Counted from the first letter of the stretch, positions 7,758 through 16,266 are shown. The stretch: DNA of 64,000 nucleotides from Lachnospiraceae bacterium (GCA_017539565.1 JAFYCS010000077.1:38543-102542); one strand, 5' to 3'. Numbers and translations are program-made. Notes: generated from the sequence alone by a model not told the origin.

Positions 7758-8507
7758 TCACTCCTTTTCAAGTATCATTTTAAACAATCCTACCCTGTTG
7801 TTGATCCCCAGCTTCCGGTAAAGATTGAGAATATGTTTCTTAAGTGTGTTTTCCGTGATCATCATGATATCGCAGATCTCTGTATTACTCTTGCCTTCCA
7901 TAAGATGCTTAAGCACAGCTTCCTCTCTTCTTGTCAGTTCAAACTTTTCTGCAGCAGCATGTACTGAAAGCTTCTCGATCGAAGGATCGTTACTCTTCTT
8001 CTGCTGATACAGGCGGTATGCAAGATGATCTTTTAACAGATCAAGAATAAAGATGTCATCGTAAACAAAGTCATCTTTCCCGATGGTTCTGTAAAAAGTC
8101 ACCACCCCTACAAATTCCTTCTTTCTTGCAAGCACCATCTGCAGTGCATAATGCCAGTTATTGGCTTTATAAACTTTCTTGTAATAATCCGTCTCAACTC
8201 TTTTTTCATCAGTTATTATATCGGTTTCACGATAGATCAGAGTTTTCCCGCCATACAATATTCCCCTGCTGTAATCCATATCATCATATACCATGGACAT
8301 ATCTTCTTCGCAGTTATAGAGAACAGGTGATATGAGCTTTTTTTCTCCATCCGGTGATGCAAGATGAAAATCCGCACTGTCATAATCGATCAGCATTTTC
8401 ATCTGCTCCAGAAACTGCGCACGCATATCATCAATATTGTTCATCGTATATATTTTATAGATTATACTGTTCAGAAAAATCCAGTCATTTGTCTCCAGCG
8501 TTCTCAT
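7758..8507 (-). CDS. LuxR/NarL-type transcriptional regulator
   Basis: A 249-residue DNA-binding protein. The last 60 residues form a LuxR helix-turn-helix (LTRREEAVLKHLMEGKSNTEI and ITENTLKKHILNLYRKLGI). Residues 1-170 form a GAF/PAS-sized sensor module rich in aromatic residues; no receiver aspartate pattern is seen, so a small molecule rather than a histidine kinase probably controls it. AAGGAG lies 5 nt before the start. It follows the PEP-synthase-like gene by 42 bp and precedes the P-II/Pot operon by 170 bp. It is therefore the obvious candidate regulator of the amine operon, though no operator was identified. Confidence 0.85.
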   Translation of the reverse strand: MRTLETNDWIFLNSIIYKIYTMNNIDDMRAQFLEQMKMLIDYDSADFHLASPDGEKKLISPVLYNCEEDMSMVYDDMDYSRGILYGGKTLIYRETDIITDEKRVETDYYKKVYKANNWHYALQMVLARKKEFVGVVTFYRTIGKDDFVYDDIFILDLLKDHLAYRLYQQKKSNDPSIEKLSVHAAAEKFELTRREEAVLKHLMEGKSNTEICDIMMITENTLKKHILNLYRKLGINNRVGLFKMILEKE

Positions 8508-8520
8508 ACCTTCTCCTTCC

Positions 8521-8553
8521 GTGAGGACACGGTGACGGTCATTTTGTCCTCAC
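8521..8553. repeat. Palindrome overlapping a stop codon, related to a second copy at 11.17 kb
   Basis: GTGAGGACA (8521-8529) pairs with TGTCCTCAC (8545-8553), a 9-bp stem that includes the stop codon of the PEP-synthase-like gene. The interior GGTGACGGTC and TTTTG segments recur in reverse orientation at 11164-11192. It may form a 3'-end hairpin; there is no U-tract. Confidence 0.5.
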
Positions 8554-11132
8554 ACATCGTTCTTAAAACACAGGATCCTTTCTTTCTTCATATCGTTACA
8601 TAGCATGAATCCCTTATCCGATACATATGTGACTGAAACGATATCCTTAAGATCCTCAAGTCTCTGATCAAAATCGCACAGATGATTTTCATATCCGTTT
8701 AGCATATCGCGGTCAAACTTTACTGTCTTCTCGTTTTCGAATATTGCATTATAAAGTATTCCCGCTTCTACCAGATCCTGAAAGAAATGGCTTCCGTAGG
8801 ACAGTTCCGGATTGTATCCTGCCCTGGAGTCAGCTATCTCGCATATTGCTTCAAATTCACTGATATCGGAGAACAACGCAGGTACTCCCAGTTCCGGTGA
8901 TGAAGTCCCTATCCTTCCTGGCACCATCAAAAGCATCTTTTTATTCTTGCCGCGCATTGCCCAGTTCACGGTTCCTACAGCCTGTCCCACTCTGTACTTG
9001 TCCTTGTAGGGCATATTGTAATACTTAACGGGATCTACACTGACGATCATATCGAGCTTTTCATATCGCGAGAGTCCCATGGATGACCCCCTGCACTCAA
9101 AGAAGATCTTCTCACTCTCCACTTCCTCCGGGAACTCCATATCCCCGCTGTCCTGATATACCTGCAGCGGCCTGCACTGCAGCAGGTTTATGACATAATC
9201 ACCGTCTTCCGACAGATTAATTGTAAACTCCGTATCTACCGGATAATCATATTCTTTTTGTATAGCAGCTAACAGCTCCATCATCTGCTGCATCAATGCA
9301 CTTTTTTCGACTATTCCCTGGCATGAGACAAATTCTATATCGCGCTGCTGCCCCCTCTCCATGAACATCCTTTCCGTATCATAGTCGTGTTCAAATAACA
9401 GTCTCTTCATAAAATACGGCAGATAAGGCTTTACCTGATCGGGATCCAGCTGTTCCAGCTTTCTGGTGGCACGGTTCATCAATTCCAGCCTGCGCTGTGA
9501 ATACTGATGTTTCTCCTGTGAATTCCTTGCCGTGGTCGCCTTGGGTTTATCCAGATTGACCAGTCTGGGATATGAGCCTTCCGTCCTGTCTACCGCCGAT
9601 GTTCCCAGTCCCATTACCAGCCTCAGCATACCTGCAGCAGGATCAAGATCATCCATAAACCTGTACGGACTGAATGAATAACCTACGCCTGCAACGCAGG
9701 GCATATAATATTCGCCGTAATAGGAGCCTGACACTCTCTGCACCAGTAATGCCATCTGTTCATCACGTGCCTGCAGGCCCCTGCGGCTTCTGTAATCAAG
9801 CGCCGACTTGCTCATGGTACTGGCGTATACCGTACGCACCGCATTTTCCAGTTCCTCAAGACGCTGGTCCATATCACCTGAATTTGAACAGAATACCGAC
9901 TCGTATTTTCCCGCAAATGCATTGCCGAAGCCGTCTTCCAGTATGGAACTGGATCTTACGATGATAGGATCCTGTCCGTAATACTCAAGCAGCTTGACAA
10001 ACTGTTCCTCCATATCCCGTGAAAAGCTTCCTGATAACAGCTTCTGCGCAAACTCATCTGCAACCGTAAAGTATTCTTCTTCACTCCTCTGCCTGATACG
10101 CAGATCCCAGAAATTATTCTCTACGATAAATGAATAGAACACATCCGATCCGATATAGAAAGAATCGTGAGGCTCAAGTTTTTTATATATTTCCGGGCAT
10201 TTATTCTCGATGATCTTTCTGGCCAGCAGCATGCCGCAGGCCTTGCCTCCTATCATGCCCGTTCCTATCATCCGCTTGCGGACCGTGAAGTAATCCTTGG
10301 GCTTAAAGTTAGCCTTGATCATCTTCCTCATCCGCTCATCCCTGCTCATCATGATATTACACATGCGGTTACAGGCTTCCGTAACATCCATGCCGTTTTC
10401 ATACATAAGCTCCGTCGCGTTATAGAACCTGTCCCAGCTGTCCATATTACCGCGGTCCGGGGTCGCCGTATTCTCTCCCAGCACCTGATAGAAATGGCTG
10501 GCCATAACTCCGTCCAGTATAGGCTTAAAGGCTCCTGTCGCGGGAACATAGCGATGCGGCAGGAACATGGTCTCCGAGTATCTGTTCCAGACCTTATCCG
10601 GCCTTACAAAAACGTTTTCGCCATCCGCATAAACATCCAGGAACAGCTGGGTGGTATCCCTAATCTTTGCTATAGCCTGGAAGGAATGCTTGCCCCTGAT
10701 GAGCGGGAAAAATGCCACAGTATCAAGTATGAACAGGTAAGGACAGGTGACACGGAAGAAATTTCCCATCATAAGATCCGTTGCCCAGGCCGTCTGCAGT
10801 TCGGAAAGGCAGTCAAATACATAAAAGGCGTCTTTTCCTTCCTTTCTGATCAGTTCATGTATCTCAACCGTAAAGTTCTCAAAGCGGTGATTAAGTTCTA
10901 CTTCGATTATTTTTAAACCTTCCCTGGGTTCAAGTAAGGGAGGATGGGCAGCAAAACGCACATAGATCAGATTCCTTCTGTCTTTTATGGCCTGATCCAC
11001 ATAAGGTTCCACAAAGAGCTTAAACTGCTCCAGATCATCAACACGCCAGACCACATTATCACCCAGACGGATATTATCGATGTTCTCGTCCATCTGTGGT
11101 ATTCCTGATAACACTCTGTCAAAAGCTGCCAT
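8550..11132 (-). CDS. PEP/pyruvate-binding (PPDK N-terminal ATP-grasp) protein with RecA/KaiC-like N-domain
   Basis: An 860-residue protein. Residues 1-240 resemble a KaiC/RecA-superfamily fold (opening VLSGIPQMDENIDNIRLGDN, with a conserved FILDTVAFFPL strand), but no Walker A P-loop is visible. Residues 290-690 are the ATP-grasp pyruvate-phosphate-dikinase/PEP-synthase domain: GTGMIGGKACGMLLARK, then PIIVRSSSILEDGFGNAFAG, and the closing VINLLQCRPLQV. The swivelling phosphohistidine and PEP-binding domains of real PPDK are absent, so full PEP synthesis is unlikely; a phosphotransfer or sensory role is more plausible. AGGAGG precedes the start. Its leader hairpin matches that of the P-II gene, and it lies upstream of the LuxR regulator. 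Confidence 0.8.
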   Translation of the reverse strand: MAAFDRVLSGIPQMDENIDNIRLGDNVVWRVDDLEQFKLFVEPYVDQAIKDRRNLIYVRFAAHPPLLEPREGLKIIEVELNHRFENFTVEIHELIRKEGKDAFYVFDCLSELQTAWATDLMMGNFFRVTCPYLFILDTVAFFPLIRGKHSFQAIAKIRDTTQLFLDVYADGENVFVRPDKVWNRYSETMFLPHRYVPATGAFKPILDGVMASHFYQVLGENTATPDRGNMDSWDRFYNATELMYENGMDVTEACNRMCNIMMSRDERMRKMIKANFKPKDYFTVRKRMIGTGMIGGKACGMLLARKIIENKCPEIYKKLEPHDSFYIGSDVFYSFIVENNFWDLRIRQRSEEEYFTVADEFAQKLLSGSFSRDMEEQFVKLLEYYGQDPIIVRSSSILEDGFGNAFAGKYESVFCSNSGDMDQRLEELENAVRTVYASTMSKSALDYRSRRGLQARDEQMALLVQRVSGSYYGEYYMPCVAGVGYSFSPYRFMDDLDPAAGMLRLVMGLGTSAVDRTEGSYPRLVNLDKPKATTARNSQEKHQYSQRRLELMNRATRKLEQLDPDQVKPYLPYFMKRLLFEHDYDTERMFMERGQQRDIEFVSCQGIVEKSALMQQMMELLAAIQKEYDYPVDTEFTINLSEDGDYVINLLQCRPLQVYQDSGDMEFPEEVESEKIFFECRGSSMGLSRYEKLDMIVSVDPVKYYNMPYKDKYRVGQAVGTVNWAMRGKNKKMLLMVPGRIGTSSPELGVPALFSDISEFEAICEIADSRAGYNPELSYGSHFFQDLVEAGILYNAIFENEKTVKFDRDMLNGYENHLCDFDQRLEDLKDIVSVTYVSDKGFMLCNDMKKERILCFKNDV

Positions 11133-11163
11133 GATAGCCTCCTTTCATACAGTGAGAATGGCA

Positions 11164-11192
11164 AGGGCAAAAGGACCGTCCACCTGTCCCCG
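11164..11192. repeat. Second copy of the GGACA...GGTC...TTTTG element
   Basis: Its reverse complement, GGGGACAGGTGGACGGTCC then TTTTGCCC, matches about 20 of 27 positions of 8521-8549. It sits in the untranslated leader between the hairpin at 11206 and the start codon of the PEP-synthase-like gene. Confidence 0.45.
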
Positions 11193-11193
11193 G

Positions 11194-11232
11194 AAAACAA
11201 AAAAAGCAAAAGCACCAATGCGGCGCCTTTGC
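11194..11232 (-). terminator. Promoter-proximal hairpin with U-tract in the PEP-synthase-like gene leader
   Basis: GGCGCCTTTGC (11222-11232) pairs over 11 bp, two of them G-U, with GCAAAAGCACC (11206-11216) around a 5-nt loop. On the minus strand it is followed by TTTTTTTGTTTT. Its transcript opens AGGCAAAGGCGCCG, the same start as the P-II leader. With the promoter only about 14 bp upstream, this cannot be a terminator for an upstream gene alone; attenuation is likely. Confidence 0.65.
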
Positions 11233-11245
11233 CTCTTATTGAAAT

Positions 11246-11274
11246 ATAATATCACATTCATCCCATAAGTGGAA
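11246..11274 (-). promoter_or_regulatory. SigA-type promoter of the PEP-synthase-like gene
   Basis: -35 TTCCAC (11269-11274), a 17-bp spacer and -10 TATTAT (11246-11251). It points into the hairpin leader and the gene starting at 11132, leaving a leader of roughly 105 nt. Confidence 0.6.
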
Positions 11275-11280
11275 GTCCCT

Positions 11281-11421
11281 TTATGCGTTCGGTACCGTAA
11301 TAAAAGAAGCTTTGTGCGTAAGCAATTTGTGGTTTACATAATATTTTAGCCCTTCGAAATAACACCGCTGAACACCCCTGATATATACGAAAAGATTCTT
11401 CCAGGAACCCAGCATGCTCAT
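11281..11421 (-). CDS. Candidate 46-residue small protein
   Basis: An ORF too short for usual gene callers, with a good ribosome site (AGGGGAG, 5 nt before ATG at 11419-11421). The peptide starts MSMLGSWKNLFVYIRG and continues with aromatic, basic residues (CYFEGLKYYVNHKLL) to a TAA immediately upstream of the next promoter. It has no recognisable domain; the net charge is positive and there is no clear membrane helix. A longer 92-residue frame overlapping it lacks a ribosome site and looks non-coding. Real expression is uncertain. Confidence 0.35.
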   Translation of the reverse strand: MSMLGSWKNLFVYIRGVQRCYFEGLKYYVNHKLLTHKASFITVPNA

Positions 11422-11726
11422 TTTTGCTCCCCTCTATCATATGTGCATAATGACAGGATCCCAAGTTATGTATACAATTGACCCAAATAGTCTCTGTTTT
11501 TATGTTTACTAAATCAGGTTTTCGGGCTGTTTTCACCGCTCTTTCCGGATCTTTTTCTTCTTCCGGTCACACCCAGGTCCCCTCTGCAGAATTTTATATG
11601 TCCTCCGTGACCGCCCGGATCCGTGTTTATATATCTGAATATTTTCAGTCATATCAATAATATTATGTAAACCAGTCCTCACACTGTGATTACCGATAAT
11701 ATTATTATGTCTATCCTGCTCTCTCC
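11422..11726. other. Intergenic stretch without a supported gene
   Basis: About 300 bp upstream of the candidate small ORF. Overlapping short frames on both strands lack ribosome sites. It contains AT-rich patches (for example around 11640-11710) that could hold promoters, but I could not settle on a -35/-10 pair. No repeat, tRNA or riboswitch core was recognised. Confidence 0.5.
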
Positions 11727-11756
11727 AAAAAAAGAGGCCCCCTTCCGGAGACCTCT
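11727..11756 (-). terminator. Intrinsic terminator of the nitroreductase gene
   Basis: On the minus strand AGAGGTCTCC-GGAA-GGGGGCCTCT forms a 10-bp stem (two G-U pairs) with a tetraloop, followed by seven T. It starts about 30 bp after the nitroreductase stop codon. Confidence 0.85.
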
Positions 11757-11786
11757 GAACCATCGATATCAGTTTAGATCTCAATA

Positions 11787-12311
11787 TCAGATGTAATATA
11801 CATAATTTTCTTTACGGGGAGTAGCCTCTTTTGCCGGCTCTGCCGCATAGCCGAGTGCACAGTGTCCTATGCCCTCATATTCATCTTCTATTCCCAGTTT
11901 CTTAAGTATTTCCTTACCGAAATCCGACTCAAACTCTTCCTTGGCCCTGTGTATCCAGATGCTCGCAACCCCCAGGCTCTCTGCTGCATTCATAAGATTG
12001 CCCATAACAAGCGATCCGTCATAGACATGGGTAGATATATCCTTTTTAGCCAATACGATGAGTATCACCGGTGCACCGTAGAAAGGATCGAAATCCTTAT
12101 TCCAGCCTCCTATCCTTCTGTTGGCATCTACCAGTGCCGCCCTCTGTTCCTTATCGCTCACCGCGATGATTATGGGGCTCTGCTTTCCCATGCCTGTGGC
12201 TGCATATGTTCCTGCCTTTATGATGGCCTTAAGCTCATCATCCTTTACCATATCAGGCTTAAACTTCCTGCAGCTTCTCCTTGTCTCCAATACCTTTAAT
12301 GTCTCGTTCAT
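11787..12311 (-). CDS. Nitroreductase family protein
   Basis: A 174-residue cytoplasmic FMN-dependent NAD(P)H oxidoreductase of the compact nitroreductase group. The N-terminal VLETRRSCRKF segment provides the phosphate-binding arginines of FMN. GNLMNAAESLGVASIWI and the late GHCALGYAAE match the family's second FMN-contact blocks. GGAGG lies upstream of the start. It is probably monocistronic: a strong terminator follows, and the upstream neighbour ends 112 bp away. Substrates of such proteins (quinones, nitroaromatics, flavins) cannot be inferred. Confidence 0.88.
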   Translation of the reverse strand: MNETLKVLETRRSCRKFKPDMVKDDELKAIIKAGTYAATGMGKQSPIIIAVSDKEQRAALVDANRRIGGWNKDFDPFYGAPVILIVLAKKDISTHVYDGSLVMGNLMNAAESLGVASIWIHRAKEEFESDFGKEILKKLGIEDEYEGIGHCALGYAAEPAKEATPRKENYVYYI

Positions 12312-12396
12312 TGCTATACCTCCGATCTACTGTTAAAACAACTGCAAGACCATAGTATCATCGACAGGGCTTATATACTTCTTATAATTTGATGCA

Positions 12397-12421
12397 GGAC
12401 ATATCATGTTTTGACACGTCC
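12397..12421 (-). terminator. Hairpin after the lipoprotein gene
   Basis: GGACGTGTCA and TGATATGTCC pair over 10 bp with two G-U pairs around AAACA, just after the stop codon at 12424. There is no U-tract, so it may protect the 3' end rather than terminate. Confidence 0.4.
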
Positions 12422-12423
12422 TC

Positions 12424-13440
12424 TCAATAATCTTCCTCCTCTTCCTGGGAGATGATATCACCCTCCAGTGCCTTAAAGCGCATAAAGAATTCATCAAGAA
12501 GCCTGTAATCCGCATTCGAATATTCCTTATACTCTTCCAGACGGATGCTGACCTTTTCTCCCGTATTATTATCCTTATATGCTATCGAAACGTTCCAGGG
12601 GCTGTAATCAGTCATGAACAGATCACTGTCCGGCCGGTTCTCCATCGTATCAAACTTTGCAGACTGTAAGAAGAGCGAAAAATCAACGATATCTTCCTGA
12701 GAAACCTCATAGATCGTTGTAATAAAGGGTTCACCTATTCCTTCACAATCGCTGCTTTCAATATACCAGTCACCGTTATCGTCCTTAAAAAGGCTCCGGT
12801 TGTGGCTTTCCCCGTTCATATCGCCGTATCCCGGATGATAATAGATATAGTCAAGTTCTATGCACAGGTCGTCTTCCGTAAGCCCCGGTGTTACACCTTC
12901 CACCTCACTGCCTGCCTTTTCGGCCAGTTCAACACAGTAATCCACGAACTTATCTGCCTGCTTCTTCGATGCAAAGGAGAATTCCTGATACTTATCCTTA
13001 TCGCCTTTCCAGTACAGATAATACCAGGGACCGCTGTCACCGGAATCCGCATTATCCGCTCTTTCCCGTACCTCGCCGTCAAGTATCAGATCATAAAAAT
13101 CTTCCCATTCCTTATCACTGAGTTCCAGCGTCCCGCGGGCAGTAGCATCTTCTTCGGTAGTGGGGCCATAATCATCCTTACGTTCCCTGGTCTCGTGGAA
13201 GAAATAATACTTACCGTCCTCCGCATAGAATTTATATCTCTGGTAAAAAGCATCGTAGTTGATATTTTCAACGGTATAGTAAAACTCTTTGATGTCACTC
13301 ATCTGTATAGCTTTACCGACAACTTTATCATCACCGCCGTTAAACGGCCCTCTTCCGCTGTTCACGCCATCACCCCCTCCTTCGCAGCCGCTCATCACAA
13401 GCATTATCAGTACTAACGCAAATAACAGATACTTTTTCAT
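12424..13440 (-). CDS. Hypothetical lipoprotein
   Basis: A 338-residue exported protein: signal peptide MKKYLLFALVLIMLVMSGC with a lipobox ending MSGC, then a Gly/Asp-rich linker. The remainder is strongly acidic, with many Tyr/Asp/Glu and repeated strand-like blocks such as FYYTVENINYDAFYQRYKFY and YYLYWKGDKDKYQEF, ending in an acidic tail (SQEEEEDY). No known domain was recognised. It follows the PHP-domain gene by 10 bp, so the two are probably cotranscribed. A GGGGAG ribosome site supports the start. Confidence 0.75.
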   Translation of the reverse strand: MKKYLLFALVLIMLVMSGCEGGGDGVNSGRGPFNGGDDKVVGKAIQMSDIKEFYYTVENINYDAFYQRYKFYAEDGKYYFFHETRERKDDYGPTTEEDATARGTLELSDKEWEDFYDLILDGEVRERADNADSGDSGPWYYLYWKGDKDKYQEFSFASKKQADKFVDYCVELAEKAGSEVEGVTPGLTEDDLCIELDYIYYHPGYGDMNGESHNRSLFKDDNGDWYIESSDCEGIGEPFITTIYEVSQEDIVDFSLFLQSAKFDTMENRPDSDLFMTDYSPWNVSIAYKDNNTGEKVSIRLEEYKEYSNADYRLLDEFFMRFKALEGDIISQEEEEDY

Positions 13441-13450
13441 TTTTCTCCCC

Positions 13451-14317
13451 TTATGCCTTAAGCTTTTCTACTATTTCACGGACGATACCTGCCGGCTGGG
13501 AATCCTTATCATTTCCCGCAGCACCGGCCTCACGCACCCATTCCATTATCTCCGCCACATCCATATCTTCCCAGCGTCCGCCGCGGCGTATCTCCACAGG
13601 AAGCTTGATATTGATCCCCTTCATATCCTTAAAAAAATCTTCATTGAAAAAGATCTTCGGTCTCTCACGCTTAAGAAGACGCTGTGCATAATCCGTCTCC
13701 GACTCTATAGGCGTATCATAGAGTATACCGCCGTTCATATCATTTATCATATGGGTATGATGAGTGTCGGAACCTGCCTGGATCATCAGTCCGTAATGCA
13801 GTGCATAGCATAACGCCGCCAGGTTATCATTAGCCGTATTGGCTGTATTTATTCCCTCTATGCCTTCGATATCTTCCGGATAGAGATGTATCTTTTTGAT
13901 GTAATCACGGTCCCTGAAGGGATGTGCCTGCATTACCGCGCCACCGGCCTCGTGTACCCACTTTATCATCTCTTCCCTGGTCCAATGGGGTATGGTGGGA
14001 TGTGCCAGAAGGAACTCCCTGTCAACACCGTATATCAGATATTCATCACCTTCGAAATTCTCCTCTATCCCGAAGAATACTTTGAAACCAATTTTGTCTC
14101 CTGCCTTCTTGGCTTCCTCATAGCCCTTCATATATGCATCAACATATTCACGCCAGGGCAGTTCCCTTGAAGGTCTTGTGTTCCCGTGAAAGAAATGATC
14201 GGTAATGAATATGCCGTCGTAGCCTCTCTCCTTATATATCGCGGGATACTCCGCTCCCGGTGTAAATCCGCATGCACTTCCTTCTACAGTGTGTAAGTGT
14301 GTTTCGTAACGGTACAT
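13451..14317 (-). CDS. PHP-domain phosphoesterase
   Basis: A 288-residue cytoplasmic protein of the polymerase-and-histidinol-phosphatase superfamily. The metal-binding motifs are visible: YETHLHTVEGSACG (HxH) at the N-terminus, ITDHFFHGN near residue 40, MQAHPFRD in the middle, and GSDTHHTHM towards the C-terminus. Relatives hydrolyse phosphate esters (histidinol phosphate, nucleoside bisphosphates). It starts immediately after the stop codon of the GGDEF remnant, whose 3' end supplies the GGGAG ribosome site. Confidence 0.82.
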   Translation of the reverse strand: MYRYETHLHTVEGSACGFTPGAEYPAIYKERGYDGIFITDHFFHGNTRPSRELPWREYVDAYMKGYEEAKKAGDKIGFKVFFGIEENFEGDEYLIYGVDREFLLAHPTIPHWTREEMIKWVHEAGGAVMQAHPFRDRDYIKKIHLYPEDIEGIEGINTANTANDNLAALCYALHYGLMIQAGSDTHHTHMINDMNGGILYDTPIESETDYAQRLLKRERPKIFFNEDFFKDMKGINIKLPVEIRRGGRWEDMDVAEIMEWVREAGAAGNDKDSQPAGIVREIVEKLKA

Positions 14318-14321
14318 TGTT

Positions 14322-14844
14322 TTACTCTCCCTCTCTACCGGCCTTGTGTGCCAGCATTTTTATCTTATACATTTCATTATCCGCCCGGCTGAACACATTA
14401 TCCAGGTTCAGATCTCCGGATAAAACATCAACGCAGCATCCCATACTGGCCTTGACCACATACGGTTTATCTAAAGGTCCTGAAATTTCCTCAAGTGTCT
14501 TATTAAAAGCCGTAATACGCTTATCTATATCTTTCTCCGTGTATCTTCCAACACCGGCTATAAAGAACTCATCACCGCCTGCGCGTACGCATATCTCTCC
14601 GGGATGTGCACTCTCTTTCACAGCCCTGCTTAAGATCATGATCGCAGCATCGCCTTCCGCATGACCGTATATATCATTGATCTGCTTCAATCCGTCCATG
14701 TCGATGACAGCCACAAATACCCTGTCATCCTTGTCTGCAGCAGAACACAGCTCATCAAGCCTGATCCGCTACTCCCTGTATGATCCTTCTTTCATGCGCA
14801 GCTTCCGGCTGTGCTGTAAATAAGGCTATCTTCTTTCGTTTCAA
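14322..14844 (-). pseudogene. Internally deleted periplasmic-binding-protein-like/GGDEF fusion gene
   Basis: The remnant begins at a TTG (14842-14844) and reads MKRKKIALFTAQPEAAHERR then IIQGVADQA, the N-terminus of LacI-type sugar-binding sensor domains, and then hits stops near 14755. A second frame picks up at LDELCSAADKDDRVFVAVID and runs through a GGDEF domain with an intact AGGDEFF motif, ending at 14322. Roughly 250-300 residues of an expected sensor-cyclase fusion are missing between the two. This is best explained by an internal deletion. The C-terminal piece could still be translated from a GTG at 14714 as a 130-residue fragment, but it lacks the first part of the GGDEF fold. Confidence 0.75.
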
Positions 14845-14864
14845 TCCCTTATCCTCTTAATATA

Positions 14865-15833
14865 TCAATACAATACGGGAAGCTTATCCTTAGTGATCGC
14901 GTAGGGACTGTCATATACACGCTTCATCACATCAAAATTACTGTACTGCTCGGTCAGGCAGAATTCCTTTGACCATATCATAAAGGAAGCCCATCCGATA
15001 TGCTCATCGTGGATAGCATCCACATCGGGATATACGCCCGTCTCTCCTAACAGGATGACCTTGGGCAGTGCGGAGATCTTCTCCATATTAAGATATTCTT
15101 CCTTTCTGGACGTATGCTCATGTGCAGGCGGATAAAGGTCTACCGATACTATATCTACCACTTCATCACCGGGATAGAATTCCGGCTTGCCTGCATTCCA
15201 TACCCATATCAGATTGGTAAGGTCATGAACCTTTGTATAGCGTTCATACATGATATGCCAGAGCTTCTTAGCAGGCTCTGCACCTTTTGCTCCCCACCAG
15301 AACCAGGTACCGTCCATTTCATGAAAAGGTCTCCAAAGGATGGGAATGGACTTTTCGCAGAAAGGCTTAAGTATCTCTGCCATATGGTCCATATCGGAGA
15401 TAAGCGCCTCATATTCGGGCGTACCGGGCGTCACAGCTTTCTCTGCATCATAATCCGTGTGCTCGGCGTAGAATGCCTTAGAACGGCCGCCAAGGGGTGA
15501 AAACCAGTGCCAGGTAAAAGTGATAAGGCCTTTCTTCTCAGCCCAGTCATATGCGCATTTAAGAGTATCACGGTTCTCTATGACCTCTGTCATGCAGGGT
15601 TCGTCCGTATCTTCTTCATTGATGTTGGGGGAATAGGAAAGCAACTCAAATCCCAGCAGTGCAGGTTCTTTTCCTGTCACTTCTTTTATCTTCTGCAGTT
15701 CTTCCATCGGTATGGTCTGCGTATGCTGTCCCGTAACGATGCTGTCTCCCGCGATATCCGCAAGATACTTCATTACACTCTTTACACAATCCTGTGCTCT
15801 TTCATTTGTCGGGGTTATGTACCTTTCTGTCAT
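14865..15833 (-). CDS. Glycoside hydrolase family 26 (beta-mannanase-like), intracellular
   Basis: A 322-residue GH26 enzyme. The acid/base glutamate lies in WRPFHEMDGTWFWWG (Glu172) and the nucleophile in LLGETGVYPD (Glu264); WVWN and TFTWHWFSPLGG also fit the family. The family hydrolyses beta-1,4-mannan or mixed-linkage glucans. There is no signal peptide, so it should act in the cytoplasm on imported oligosaccharides. It starts inside the 3' end of the truncated membrane gene (32-bp overlap). Confidence 0.88.
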   Translation of the reverse strand: MTERYITPTNERAQDCVKSVMKYLADIAGDSIVTGQHTQTIPMEELQKIKEVTGKEPALLGFELLSYSPNINEEDTDEPCMTEVIENRDTLKCAYDWAEKKGLITFTWHWFSPLGGRSKAFYAEHTDYDAEKAVTPGTPEYEALISDMDHMAEILKPFCEKSIPILWRPFHEMDGTWFWWGAKGAEPAKKLWHIMYERYTKVHDLTNLIWVWNAGKPEFYPGDEVVDIVSVDLYPPAHEHTSRKEEYLNMEKISALPKVILLGETGVYPDVDAIHDEHIGWASFMIWSKEFCLTEQYSNFDVMKRVYDSPYAITKDKLPVLY

Positions 15834-16266
15834 AGCTCTGTTTTCCTTTCGTTTTATACAGAATTAACATGTCCTTATATTTGTTATGGCGGTCTGGTAT
15901 CCGGTAATTGCCATATTGATCCACAATGACCCCCATGATCTGCATGGGAAACTGTGCAAGTGAAAGTACAAGCGCAACGAACATACCGGCTTTGCGGTAA
16001 AGCACCACCATGATGATGATACAGATATTGGAAAGGGCTGTAAAAACTCCCGAAAAGGCCGTAACAGGCAGCTGATTCCCGCCTATCGTCAGAACGGCGC
16101 CGTTGCGTGATGCACTGGATACTACATAAGAAAAGATCTCGTAGATCAGCACCGGGATTATTATGGTGATCCTGGGCACCCCGCTGCGGTCGGTCATGAA
16201 TTTCCATAACCGCTTAAGAGCGCCCTCCTCTTTCATATTGTTATTTAATATATGATCTCCGGTCAA
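15802..16266 (-). pseudogene. Truncated N-terminal membrane domain, probably a signalling-protein remnant
   Basis: About 154 residues from a TTG start (16264-16266) placed 10 nt behind AAGGAG. It has three hydrophobic segments (ITIIIPVLIYEIFSYVV, then the stretch through ALSNICIIIMVVLYR, then GMFVALVLSLAQFPMQIMGV). This resembles the N-terminal sensor region of Lachnospiraceae GGDEF/EAL membrane proteins. After IVDQYGN the sequence turns into an unrelated basic tail (YRIPDRHNKYKDM) that overlaps the next gene. No cytoplasmic output domain exists, so I call it a truncation. A small functional membrane protein is the alternative. Confidence 0.5.

Noticed and set aside
11258..11536. A 92-residue minus-strand frame in the gap upstream of the PEP-synthase-like gene
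   Set aside because: No ribosome site, no domain and conflict with the better-supported 46-residue frame and the promoter at 11246-11274.
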